A stretch of DNA of 40,410 nucleotides from positions 1 to 40,410 of the IMG/VR virus record IMGVR_UViG_3300035183_001251; one strand, written 5' to 3'. Positions 32,376 to 40,298 of the stretch are shown one piece after another. The notes below the pieces were generated by a model. That model had not been told where the DNA came from. It did no database searches and saw only the letters and a list, made by a program, of their open reading frames with translations. The stretch comes from a virus. Numbering within the stretch: position 1 is the stretch's first letter; each line of letters starts with the position of its first letter. Position numbers and translations under genes: made by a program.

Positions 32376-33809
32376 ATGCCGGTTTTAGATGTTCAAAAGC
32401 TAACCTCTGATCCTGGTGTATACGCACCTAATACCCTTTATTTAATAGGACCTACAAATTCACCTAATGAACTACAAATTGCATTATCTTCTAATGACGG
32501 TAGTATAGTTAGACGCACTATTACAAGAGACGAAGTACAAAATTTAATTAGTACAAATACGTCTTTTGTTGGTAATGCACCTATAGGAACAGTTATTAAA
32601 TCATTATCTCCTATTACACCGTCTGGATATTTAAAATGTAATGGTACTGTTGTATCTAAAACAATTTATAGCGATTTATATAACATTATTGGAGATATAT
32701 ATGCACCACTTACTACAAGTGGTGGTGCACCATGGCAATCTCAATATGGATTTAACCCATCTACGCAGAGTGATATAACAGATTGGACAAGCAGTAATAG
32801 TTTAATAACTAATACTTTCTATATGATTCCTTTTGTGACTAAGAATTATATTTATGTATTAGGAGGATATACTGGAGGTGGTGCTATAGACACCATCCAA
32901 AGAGCTTCTTTTGATGCTAATGGTAATTTAATATCTACTTGGAGCAATGTAGGGACTCTACCAGTAGCTATGTATGGTATGGGATATGTTGCAGCTAAAG
33001 GAAGAATTTATTTAATAGGTGGAGCTGACGGTATTTATGCTCTTTCATCTGTATATTCTGCTCCTATAAATAGTGATGGTACATTAGGTGTATTTAGAAC
33101 AGAAACACCATTACCTGGTGTAAGACAATCACCCGTATGTTTTGTCATTAAAAATAAGTTATATGCAGTAGGTGGTTGGACAGGTGGTGCTTCTACTAGT
33201 ACAATTTATAGAACTACTATTAATAATGATGGTGTATTGAGTGACTGGGAAACTCTTCCTAACTTTCCTACTAATTTTTATAATGGTAGTCTTTTACTTA
33301 TTAGAGACAGAATATATATTTTTGGGGTTTATAATGGTGCTAATTCAAAAATTTATTACACTACATTTGACTCTAATGGTAATATAGGATCATGGATTTC
33401 TATTGTAAATATGCCAAATAACATATATGGTTCAGCAATAGTATGTACTGATAATTATGTGTTTAGTATAGGTGGTTATGATTTATCTAATGCTCAATAT
33501 ACAAATACCACATATCGAGCAGCTATATTAGCTGATGGTAGTATAGGATCTTGGACTCAAATAAGTAATGCTCCTATTGCAGCTATGATTTATAATCAAT
33601 CAGTTATAGCAGGTAATAGGATATATTTTATCGGTGGATTTAATGGTAGTAGTTTTTTGAATAGTATTTATTCAGCAACTTTTACTTCTGGTATCACTGA
33701 TTATACCCCTTATTATAACGATCAACAAAATATCGATTCTAATAAGTTCTATTTACCTGATTATCAGTCTAGCGCTTTACTTGGTGAGAACTTTTACATT
33801 AAATACTAA
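32376..33809 (+). CDS. Tail fibre: short N-terminus, collar domain interrupted by a kelch-like propeller (copy 4)
   Basis: The 477-residue protein has AAGGAG seven bases upstream. Residues 1-60 (MPVLDVQKLTSDPGVYAPNT onward) are over half identical to the start of the protein at 34140, a different fibre type. There are no shaft repeats; the first collar half begins at about residue 80 (PSGYLKCNGTVVSKTIYSDLYNIIGD). Six blades follow (YIYVLGGY, RIYLIGGA, KLYAVGGW, RIYIFGVY, YVFSIGGY, RIYFIGGF), then the closing collar piece KFYLPDY and FYIKY. It probably attaches at the same site as the product of 34140 but with a propeller head. Confidence 0.82.
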   Translation: MPVLDVQKLTSDPGVYAPNTLYLIGPTNSPNELQIALSSNDGSIVRRTITRDEVQNLISTNTSFVGNAPIGTVIKSLSPITPSGYLKCNGTVVSKTIYSDLYNIIGDIYAPLTTSGGAPWQSQYGFNPSTQSDITDWTSSNSLITNTFYMIPFVTKNYIYVLGGYTGGGAIDTIQRASFDANGNLISTWSNVGTLPVAMYGMGYVAAKGRIYLIGGADGIYALSSVYSAPINSDGTLGVFRTETPLPGVRQSPVCFVIKNKLYAVGGWTGGASTSTIYRTTINNDGVLSDWETLPNFPTNFYNGSLLLIRDRIYIFGVYNGANSKIYYTTFDSNGNIGSWISIVNMPNNIYGSAIVCTDNYVFSIGGYDLSNAQYTNTTYRAAILADGSIGSWTQISNAPIAAMIYNQSVIAGNRIYFIGGFNGSSFLNSIYSATFTSGITDYTPYYNDQQNIDSNKFYLPDYQSSALLGENFYIKY

Positions 33810-33835
33810 AACTTTTTTCTACTAGGAGGGTAAAA

Positions 33836-34114
33836 ATGGTAGACATTTATGCGTTAGCTAAAAAAATGTACAATATTCCACTATCTGAAATTTTAGATGA
33901 ATTATATAAACCACCTTCTGCTCCTCCGGCTATTGAAATAAGTGATAACTCTATAAAGTTTTATAAAGAAGTGGAGTTTAAAGCTCCACAAATATTAAGT
34001 CAAGATTCAGGTATTAAAAGAAGTCAACTAGATGCAGCGGTTAATAATAATACTAATACTAATGGCGGTAGTTGTACTTGTAATGGTTTGAATCTTTCAG
34101 TCTCTGATTGGTAG
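33836..34114 (+). CDS. Small fibre-associated protein ending in a terminal Trp
   Basis: The 92-residue protein has AGGAGGG before its ATG. It has a short helical start, a Pro-rich turn (PPSAPPAIEI), a segment FYKEVEFKAPQILSQDSGIKRSQLDAAV like a one-unit fibre shaft ending in an L-D-A step, and then a Gly/Cys loop (GGSCTCNG). It ends LSVSDW. The next protein also ends in Trp (TVVQW). It is a likely short fibre or fibre-tip subunit in the same operon; nothing more specific can be said. Confidence 0.6.
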   Translation: MVDIYALAKKMYNIPLSEILDELYKPPSAPPAIEISDNSIKFYKEVEFKAPQILSQDSGIKRSQLDAAVNNNTNTNGGSCTCNGLNLSVSDW

Positions 34115-34139
34115 GTTTTTTTCTTAAAGGAGATTCTAA

Positions 34140-34703
34140 ATGGCAGTTTTAGACATTAAAAAATTAACAGCTGATCCTGGAATATATGCACCAAACACTC
34201 TATACTTCATTGCCCCAACAGGATCTCCTAGCGAATTACAAATTATATTATCATCTAACGATGACTCAACCGCAAGACATGTAATTACAAAAGCTGAAGT
34301 GCAAGCTTTAATTACTTCAGCGATGCAAAGTTTTAATTATATCCAATATGCCGCTGATATTACGGTAAGAGATGCTTTAATATTATCATCAAACACAATG
34401 GTATATGTTGCCGATGCAACAGGTGATCCAACTGTTAATTTAGGTGCCGCGCTTTATTTCTATAAAGCAGATTCAAATCAGTTTATTAAAGTAGCTGAAT
34501 ATGAATCGATGGACCTTATGGTTACCTGGAACTCAATCCAAGGTAAACCAACTTCTTCGCCTTCTGCTATTGATACAGCTGTAGCAAATTCGCATGTCCA
34601 TGCTAATAAGACACAACTTGATAAAATTGACCAAGACGCTGATGGTAATCTTACCTATAACGGTAATTACATTAAAGCAGCATTAACAGTTGTTCAATGG
34701 TGA
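34140..34703 (+). CDS. Short tail fibre protein sharing its N-terminus with fibre copy 4
   Basis: The 187-residue protein has AAAGGAG seven bases upstream. Residues 1-60 match the start of the 477-residue fibre (MAVLDIKKLTADPGIYAPNT). Residues about 70-125 hold a beta domain (ALILSSNTMVYVADATGD, AALYFYKA). Residues about 128-187 hold a motif widely seen in phage fibres: W-N-x-I-x-G-K-P, then SPSAIDTAVANSHVHANK, LDKIDQDADGNLTYNG. The end is ALTVVQW. The His-x-His segment in such proteins often binds a metal along the trimer axis. It is probably a trimeric fibre or baseplate spike-type subunit. Confidence 0.75.
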   Translation: MAVLDIKKLTADPGIYAPNTLYFIAPTGSPSELQIILSSNDDSTARHVITKAEVQALITSAMQSFNYIQYAADITVRDALILSSNTMVYVADATGDPTVNLGAALYFYKADSNQFIKVAEYESMDLMVTWNSIQGKPTSSPSAIDTAVANSHVHANKTQLDKIDQDADGNLTYNGNYIKAALTVVQW

Positions 34704-34749
34704 CAATTAAATAAAACCTCATTTAAACTTTCTAATTAGGAAAATAAAA

Positions 34750-34968
34750 ATGGCAGATGAAGCTGATTTAGCATTTGATGAGCAAGAAGCTAATATTAAA
34801 TTAGCTATTGCTAATAGTAAAAAAGAGAGTATTAAATTAAAGCCTATAGGTGAATGCCATTATTGTGGTGAACCTTTTACAGGTAACTTAAATAGATTAT
34901 TCTGTAATCCTAGTTGTGAAAAAGCTTTTGTTAAAGAACAAGAGTTAATGAGACAAAATAGCCTTTAA
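34750..34968 (+). CDS. Small four-cysteine zinc-finger protein
   Basis: The 72-residue protein (TAGGAAAA before the ATG) has an acidic helical start (MADEADLAFDEQEANI) and then a C4 zinc-finger pattern: CHYCGEPF and, after a short loop, FCNPSCEKAF. The first pair resembles the DksA/TraR and phage zn-ribbon small proteins, and the second is like a treble-clef finger. It closes the fibre operon, but a fibre role is unlikely; small DNA- or polymerase-binding regulators have this form. Function not proven. Confidence 0.68.
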   Translation: MADEADLAFDEQEANIKLAIANSKKESIKLKPIGECHYCGEPFTGNLNRLFCNPSCEKAFVKEQELMRQNSL

Positions 34969-34979
34969 CTAAAAAAAAT

Positions 34980-35015
34980 ATCCACCAGGAGCCTAACATG
35001 AGGCTCCTGGTGGAT
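34980..35015. terminator. Bidirectional hairpin terminator between convergent genes
   Basis: Perfect 15-bp arms lie at 34980-34994 and 35001-35015 with a 6-base loop, between the stops at 34968 (plus) and 35026 (minus). An A-run on the left gives a U-run for minus-strand transcripts. Confidence 0.8.
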
Positions 35016-35025
35016 TAAATAACCT

Positions 35026-36429
35026 TTAACCAGCTGTATATCTTGGTTGCTGCATGTATGGAAACATGGGTGGTACATTAGGATTAAAATATCCCATGTT
35101 AGGCATTTGCTGATATGGTTGAAACTGACCATATCCAATAGGTTGTTGGATAGGCACTTGATTAATCATACCAGGTTGTTGTATGGGTACTTGGTTAAAC
35201 TGATTAAATTGATTAACCTGTTGCATATTTGAAGCCATTAACTCTCTTTGCATCCAATATGGAATAGGTGCTTGAGGTTGATATGTTTGCATAGGTTGTT
35301 GATATAAATATGGCTGCTGTATATTAGGTTGCTTAAGAATCTGTAACGGATCTAATGGTTGCTTAGACTGTTGATTACCAGTTTGCTGTGGTTGATTAAC
35401 CATCGGTGTTTGTGGTGTATAGATAGGCTGTTGCATTTGTTGATTAACTGTATTATTTACCTGTACATTTTTGAGATTATCTTCATTGATATTTAACCGA
35501 GATGGACCTATAGAAGTATTACTAGGTTCTTCACTAGTTTCTCTATATTCATCTTGATTAGGGATAAGTCTAATTTCAGTATCTAGATCGTATAGATCTT
35601 GCATGATATTTACCCAATCTGTATTTAGAGGTTCTATTACTTTACTGCCTTTACTATTAAGATCTGTATTAATATACTCAATATACTTATTAATAGTAGA
35701 AGCTACAAGGTAACTTGTCTTAAGTAGGATAGTTAGATATCTAAAGCGTTTATTTTCTGTTTGTTCCCAATAGTCTTCATCTAGGTTACCAGTAAAGATA
35801 TGCTCATGAATATTCTTTAAGTTCTCCATATTACGCTTACTTATTGGGTATTTATATAGCCTATACTCTTTATTTTCTAAGGCATTAACGATATCTTTAT
35901 ATAAGTTAAATTTTACAAATCCCACAGCTGAAGCATATTTAAATTTACTATTAGAGTTCTTGTTAAGAATAAAGTCTACGATAAATCCTTCTTCATGCTC
36001 TTTTATAGCTCTTTTAATGATATTAGCAAGATCTTCAGCTAGCTTAATATTAACCTCATTTAATGAGGAAAATAGCTTAATGAGATTTACATTCTTAATA
36101 AGGGTCATATCTCTAGGTTCTGAAGCTATTTCAATGATTTTGTTAAATAGCTCACTAATTTTTAAGTTTATTTCAACTGTTAGTCTTTTCTTATATGCTA
36201 AGAAGAAACTAGATTCTGGTTTAACGAAATTCTCATTTAAAGGATGCATAATCATTCTGCCATTAGGATGTTTTAGATTATGCTTATATGGCAGTGTTAC
36301 ATATTTACCATTGACTTTGAATTCACCAATCTCATTATTAGTTTCAACAATGATGTCCTTATCTGGATCATACTTTAATCCAGCATACTCTAATATGCTT
36401 TTGTAGAACTGCTCAATTTTCTCATGCAT
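35026..36429 (-). CDS. Unknown protein with long Pro/Gln-rich C-terminal tail
   Basis: The 467-residue protein starts at ATG 36429 with AAGGGGA upstream. Residues 1-290 are a helical, charged domain with no recognised motif. From about residue 325 to the end the sequence is low in complexity: Pro, Gln, Asn, Met and Tyr dominate, with a repeated (V)PIQQP unit. Such a tail is likely disordered and may mediate multivalent binding or phase separation. It is the last gene of a three-gene minus-strand unit (37938, 36444, 35026) with 14- and 18-base gaps. The long neighbours look structural, so a virion or assembly role is the first guess. Confidence 0.6.
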   Translation of the reverse strand: MHEKIEQFYKSILEYAGLKYDPDKDIIVETNNEIGEFKVNGKYVTLPYKHNLKHPNGRMIMHPLNENFVKPESSFFLAYKKRLTVEINLKISELFNKIIEIASEPRDMTLIKNVNLIKLFSSLNEVNIKLAEDLANIIKRAIKEHEEGFIVDFILNKNSNSKFKYASAVGFVKFNLYKDIVNALENKEYRLYKYPISKRNMENLKNIHEHIFTGNLDEDYWEQTENKRFRYLTILLKTSYLVASTINKYIEYINTDLNSKGSKVIEPLNTDWVNIMQDLYDLDTEIRLIPNQDEYRETSEEPSNTSIGPSRLNINEDNLKNVQVNNTVNQQMQQPIYTPQTPMVNQPQQTGNQQSKQPLDPLQILKQPNIQQPYLYQQPMQTYQPQAPIPYWMQRELMASNMQQVNQFNQFNQVPIQQPGMINQVPIQQPIGYGQFQPYQQMPNMGYFNPNVPPMFPYMQQPRYTAG

Positions 36430-36443
36430 GAGATTCCCCTTTT

Positions 36444-37919
36444 CTAGATGTTGACAAGTTCATCCACGATAAGTTGTACATCTCTAGACAAATTATCTAA
36501 TCCATTTTTATCCATTGTTACAATAGGAGCAAATAGGCTATTAGCAAAAGCTGGAATAGTATACCAAGTCTCATTGCTACCATTTATCATTAGTGAGATC
36601 TTGGTAGTACCAAATACATCTACATAGATATTTACTGTACATGGTAGCTTATTGTTATACGTAAGATCTAGGAAAGCTTTATTAATGATGCTATTTTTAA
36701 ACATATCAGCTAGCATATATAGTTGATCTTCAGGTAGCTGAATATAAGATTGGAAATATGTTACAATGGAATGAATCGTTCCTAATTGATCATACATATT
36801 ACTGATAGTACAATGAATCTTGATAAACCCATATTGTAGTGCTGTAGCTACAGCTGTTTCAATGATTGAATAAGCAATAATTGTCTCTAGATTCTGTCCA
36901 GTCCAATATTCTCCAACTTCTGGAGTTTGAGCAAGTAAATCATCAGCTTTAGTTATATTAATAAGCTTAAACCTATCAGCTATAGTTACATCTAAATTAA
37001 GTAAATCTCTAAACTCAAAGCTATATAAATGAGTTCTACCTGCTTTATACCTTAAATACTGAATGAAGATATTAGAAATCATATCAACTTCAGCAATATT
37101 TTCCTTACTATAATAAGCTTCATTATAGTCATTAATGGATAGTTGAAAACTTTGTTGAGTAGCTCCTTTAATACCAGCATTAATTACATTTCTGACATAT
37201 TCAATAGGGATATTATTAGTAACAGTTGATGGCTTAGCAATGCTATTTAAGCTATTAATCATATATCTTGTATCTAATACAGAATAGTAATCAGATCCTT
37301 GAAAAACTAGATCTTTAGTAATCATTGTTTCAATATTTGAATATACATCATAAGGTCTTTGTAGGAAGATATAGTTGTCATTAGTTGAATTTGTATTAGA
37401 TATAACGTTATACACCTTATGGATACGTTCAGTAGTATTTATACCAAATGGAGTATTTGTTGTAATTACTGTAGTTTCGATAATGTTATTAATATAGTGT
37501 TCCATATTAGGATCAGCATGTCCATGCATACTAATTCCATTATAATTAGTATATCCTTGAATATAATAGTTCATAGCTAATCCATGTATATCAGTAGCTT
37601 GTACGCTTAATACAAAGATATATCTAGGAGTAGATAACCATCCTCTATCTATAGCACAAAATCCAGGTACAGCTGATGGTTTAATTATATCACTAGTTAA
37701 ACCTCTTAGTTCATTTTCTGTTACTAATTTAGTGTTATTTTCCCTCATACGTCCAGCTAACTCACTAATAGCCATATGGTTAACTGCTGTTATATAAGGT
37801 CTAGCATATACTTCGTTATAATATCCAACTGGAATATAGATTAGATCAATTAACTTGATTCTGTTGGTTAGATAATTAATCGTTGCTAACCTTTGTGCAT
37901 CATAATGGTTTACTTCCAT
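36444..37919 (-). CDS. Unknown 491-residue protein, probably structural
   Basis: ATG 37919 has AGGAGG eight bases upstream. The protein is of mixed alpha/beta type with many Asn, Thr, Tyr and Ile, no signal peptide and no enzymatic motif. A notable segment is YYIQGYTNYNGISMHGHADPN at about residues 118-138. Beta-rich composition, size and position in a unit of long genes suggest a virion component such as a tail or baseplate protein. I cannot match it to a named family. Confidence 0.6.
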   Translation of the reverse strand: MEVNHYDAQRLATINYLTNRIKLIDLIYIPVGYYNEVYARPYITAVNHMAISELAGRMRENNTKLVTENELRGLTSDIIKPSAVPGFCAIDRGWLSTPRYIFVLSVQATDIHGLAMNYYIQGYTNYNGISMHGHADPNMEHYINNIIETTVITTNTPFGINTTERIHKVYNVISNTNSTNDNYIFLQRPYDVYSNIETMITKDLVFQGSDYYSVLDTRYMINSLNSIAKPSTVTNNIPIEYVRNVINAGIKGATQQSFQLSINDYNEAYYSKENIAEVDMISNIFIQYLRYKAGRTHLYSFEFRDLLNLDVTIADRFKLINITKADDLLAQTPEVGEYWTGQNLETIIAYSIIETAVATALQYGFIKIHCTISNMYDQLGTIHSIVTYFQSYIQLPEDQLYMLADMFKNSIINKAFLDLTYNNKLPCTVNIYVDVFGTTKISLMINGSNETWYTIPAFANSLFAPIVTMDKNGLDNLSRDVQLIVDELVNI

Positions 37920-37937
37920 CTGCCATTCCTCCTTGTT

Positions 37938-39458
37938 TCAGCAATCCAACGAGTATTTTGCTATCTCATCTGCTAAGTGTGTTGGGATATTTATAACTGA
38001 TAATCTCCTTGTCTTATTATACTCACATAGCTTTTCTATATTAGTATAAGGTACCCATTGGTGGGAGATGATATCATTACATACTGTTTCTATCGTTTTC
38101 TCAATTGGATCAATATTTCCCTCTTCATCCATTATGAATCTATATTTAGTTGATAATTTATCTCTAATAGCTTTATTAATTGTTTTTCTAATAGACATAA
38201 ATAGGTTATTGTCTTCTTCACTTATGCTGCTAACTAATAGCAAAGACACAAACTTATGACCCATATTCCATGTTATAACATGAGCTAGAGACAATAGTTC
38301 AACTAGTCTAGTTTTATCAACGTAAAATAATGCTCTTGGATCTATATATCTATTTAAAAACCATCCAAGTAGGTGAATCTGTACATTAAAGATAGGAGCA
38401 TGTATAAGATCCCTACTATAGACTAATTGCTCTTCATACTCTTTTAGATTAAAATAATTACCAGCATTTAGTGTTAAGATGATTTTATCCAATTGACCAC
38501 AAGCATATTGTATTTCAGCTACTGTCCCTATAGCTATATCAGAAGACTTACGATAATCTTCAAAGTAGCTTTTATCCTCAATATTCTTATTACTTGTTTC
38601 TTTTTTATTCTTTATCATAGAGCCTTTAGAAGCCATAGACTTAGACTTAACATTTATGGTCTGATATATGAAGGAGATAATCTTATTCTTAGGATCAGAT
38701 ACATCTAAAAATAGTAGCTTATTTAGTAATATCTCAGCTATTATAGAGGTTATGATGTCATCTTTACTTAATCCTTCATTAATGACATATTGGTCAAATT
38801 TAGAATCTGATCCAGTGTTAAATGTCTCTTGTATAGCTTTAACATATGCTAATAGCTTTAAATAAACATTAGATTCAAATAGAGAGCTTTTAGTGAATAA
38901 CAGTAGTGTTGCAAACATAAACTGTTTAGTACTTGGTGATTGTTTAGTAGTTGGTTTTAAGTTAGTGTAATAATATACAAACACAGGAACACAACACCTA
39001 AGTAATACTAATAGTCCTACTAGATCTCTATAATCCTTCTTGAGATATGTCTTATCTTCAGTTATAGTTAGATCTGGATCAGGAATAAATGTCTCAGATA
39101 TATCATCAGGATAAGCGATAAGATTAGGATACCTTTCAAGATAAGCGTTAATTCTATCAAGGTTAAGGATATTGACTAATTCATCTAACCTATCTTCAAG
39201 TAGAGTGTAATAGTCTCTGCTCATTGCACTATAGTTAGATTCAGATACTTGCGCTACTTCTTTATATATCTCAAAGATCCTTTTTTGATCTGTTAATAGT
39301 AATGTACTAAGATAGTTATTGACTATAGGTTCATATGGGTCATTACTAATTTTTTTAGGTACTAAACTTAAAATACTTACGTCAAGTGTTTCATTCCCAT
39401 AGAAGATCCTAAGAAGATAGCCAAGCACTGGATCTTCTAACATTTTGATTTGCAACAT
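37938..39458 (-). CDS. Unknown 506-residue helical protein
   Basis: The start is ATG 39458 with GGAG six bases upstream; the codon before it is an in-frame TTG that sits too close to the site. The protein is mostly helical, with a hydrophobic stretch at about residues 153-172 (LVGLLVLLRCCVPVFVYYYT) that could be a single membrane segment or a buried helix. A Lys/Ser-rich loop follows later (SKSMASKGSMIKNKKETSN). No family is recognised. It is the first gene of the three-gene unit 37938-36444-35026, driven by promoter-like element copy 5. Confidence 0.6.
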   Translation of the reverse strand: MLQIKMLEDPVLGYLLRIFYGNETLDVSILSLVPKKISNDPYEPIVNNYLSTLLLTDQKRIFEIYKEVAQVSESNYSAMSRDYYTLLEDRLDELVNILNLDRINAYLERYPNLIAYPDDISETFIPDPDLTITEDKTYLKKDYRDLVGLLVLLRCCVPVFVYYYTNLKPTTKQSPSTKQFMFATLLLFTKSSLFESNVYLKLLAYVKAIQETFNTGSDSKFDQYVINEGLSKDDIITSIIAEILLNKLLFLDVSDPKNKIISFIYQTINVKSKSMASKGSMIKNKKETSNKNIEDKSYFEDYRKSSDIAIGTVAEIQYACGQLDKIILTLNAGNYFNLKEYEEQLVYSRDLIHAPIFNVQIHLLGWFLNRYIDPRALFYVDKTRLVELLSLAHVITWNMGHKFVSLLLVSSISEEDNNLFMSIRKTINKAIRDKLSTKYRFIMDEEGNIDPIEKTIETVCNDIISHQWVPYTNIEKLCEYNKTRRLSVINIPTHLADEIAKYSLDC

Positions 39459-39477
39459 CAACTTCTCCTTTTTTCAC

Positions 39478-39512
39478 TTGGTTGCACACCAAAGACAATA
39501 TATGTTACTAAT
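39478..39512 (-). promoter_or_regulatory. Promoter-like repeat element, copy 5, with leader stem-loop
   Basis: The minus strand reads TATTAGTAACATATATTGTC, matching the core of copies 1-4. A 5-bp stem TTGGT/ACCAA (39478-39482 with 39488-39492) follows, close to the expected mRNA start. The element lies directly after the hairpin of gene 39558 and 33 bases before ATG 39458. Confidence 0.52.
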
Positions 39513-39547
39513 ATTCACCCCGAGCACATATGGCTTTCGGGGTGAAT
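39513..39547 (-). terminator. Hairpin terminator after gene 39558
   Basis: Perfect 11-bp arms lie at 39513-39523 and 39537-39547 with a 13-base loop, beginning ten bases after the minus-strand stop. Confidence 0.7.
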
Positions 39548-39557
39548 AACTTTTTTA

Positions 39558-40184
39558 TTAAAATGTAAGGTCTTCAAAGTACTCTTTATTCTCATTACCA
39601 TTCTTAGCTCTAGATTTAATTTCTGTTCTATTAGTTACATTTTCATATGCTTCCTTAGTGTGTTCAAGTAAAACTATAGCAACTAGATTAAGTAATGCAT
39701 CAGCTATCCCAATAGCCATATATCTAGATGTAATACTATCTGAGATAACATCACCGTTGCTATCTCTAAAGACATGATACTGAGATGGTTTAATTTCAAA
39801 TACGATTTTTGGTTTATCTTCAGTAATAACTGCTAAATAACAAATACCTTCATTATTCTTACCAATAACAAGCTTACTTACAAGAGCTTTTTCATTAGTT
39901 GGTTTATCATTTTCATATTTAGTTGTTAGTGAATCAATAACTTTTCTATCACCATTTGGTCCATTAGCTACATCTTTAAGGATATTTAAAATACCTACAA
40001 AATGTGGTAGATCACAAGGCCAAGAAATCACTCCTTCTTTACCATTTACTCCAGTATAAACAGTAATCCTTGGATTAACATCTCTATAGGAAATAACTAA
40101 TCTAGCTCTTTTACCTTCAACTGTACTATCGCTCCATAATACAAAGCCATTAATATCTGAGAACTTCTTTGAAAAGACAGCCAT
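39558..40184 (-). CDS. Unknown protein with acidic-aromatic C-terminus, possible ssDNA-binding protein
   Basis: The 208-residue protein has AAGGAG seven bases before ATG 40184. Its first 150 residues are beta-rich: VLWSDSTVEGKRARLVISYR, NPRITVYTGV, VISWPCDLPHFVGIL and LAVITEDKPKIVFEIK. A helix follows (MAIGIADALLNLVAIVLLEH), then a charged linker and the end KEYFEDLTF. A beta barrel-like body with a flexible linker and an acidic tip ending in Phe recalls single-stranded DNA-binding proteins, whose tip recruits replication partners. That is an analogy only, because no OB-fold signature is certain. It is a single-gene unit with its own terminator. Confidence 0.5.
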   Translation of the reverse strand: MAVFSKKFSDINGFVLWSDSTVEGKRARLVISYRDVNPRITVYTGVNGKEGVISWPCDLPHFVGILNILKDVANGPNGDRKVIDSLTTKYENDKPTNEKALVSKLVIGKNNEGICYLAVITEDKPKIVFEIKPSQYHVFRDSNGDVISDSITSRYMAIGIADALLNLVAIVLLEHTKEAYENVTNRTEIKSRAKNGNENKEYFEDLTF

Positions 40185-40201
40185 TTTTCTCTCCTTGTTG
40201 C

Positions 40202-40267
40202 AAAAGTGTTAAAAATATATAAAGCATATTTTTCATCCTATTGGAAAAAGCGTTAAAATTTAAATAG
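40202..40267. promoter_or_regulatory. Direct repeat in the divergent promoter region
   Basis: AAAAGTGTTAAAAATATATA (40202-40221) is echoed by AAAAGCGTTAAAATTTAAAT (40246-40265), 44 bases apart, between divergent starts at 40184 (minus) and 40299 (plus). The spacing is about four helical turns. Each could be a promoter or activator site for the plus-strand gene. The minus-strand repeat element seen elsewhere is not present here. Confidence 0.35.
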
Positions 40268-40298
40268 TATGGGCATTTTCCCTATAGAGGTGACTAAT

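Noticed and set aside
10016-33809. A diversity-generating retroelement acting on the variable fibre loops
   Set aside because: No reverse transcriptase gene and no template repeat was seen in the window. Variation between the copies is spread over many loops and is better explained by paralogue recombination.
40269-40298. An earlier ATG start (40269) for the last gene
   Set aside because: It lacks a ribosome site, while ATG 40299 has GAGGTGA at good spacing.
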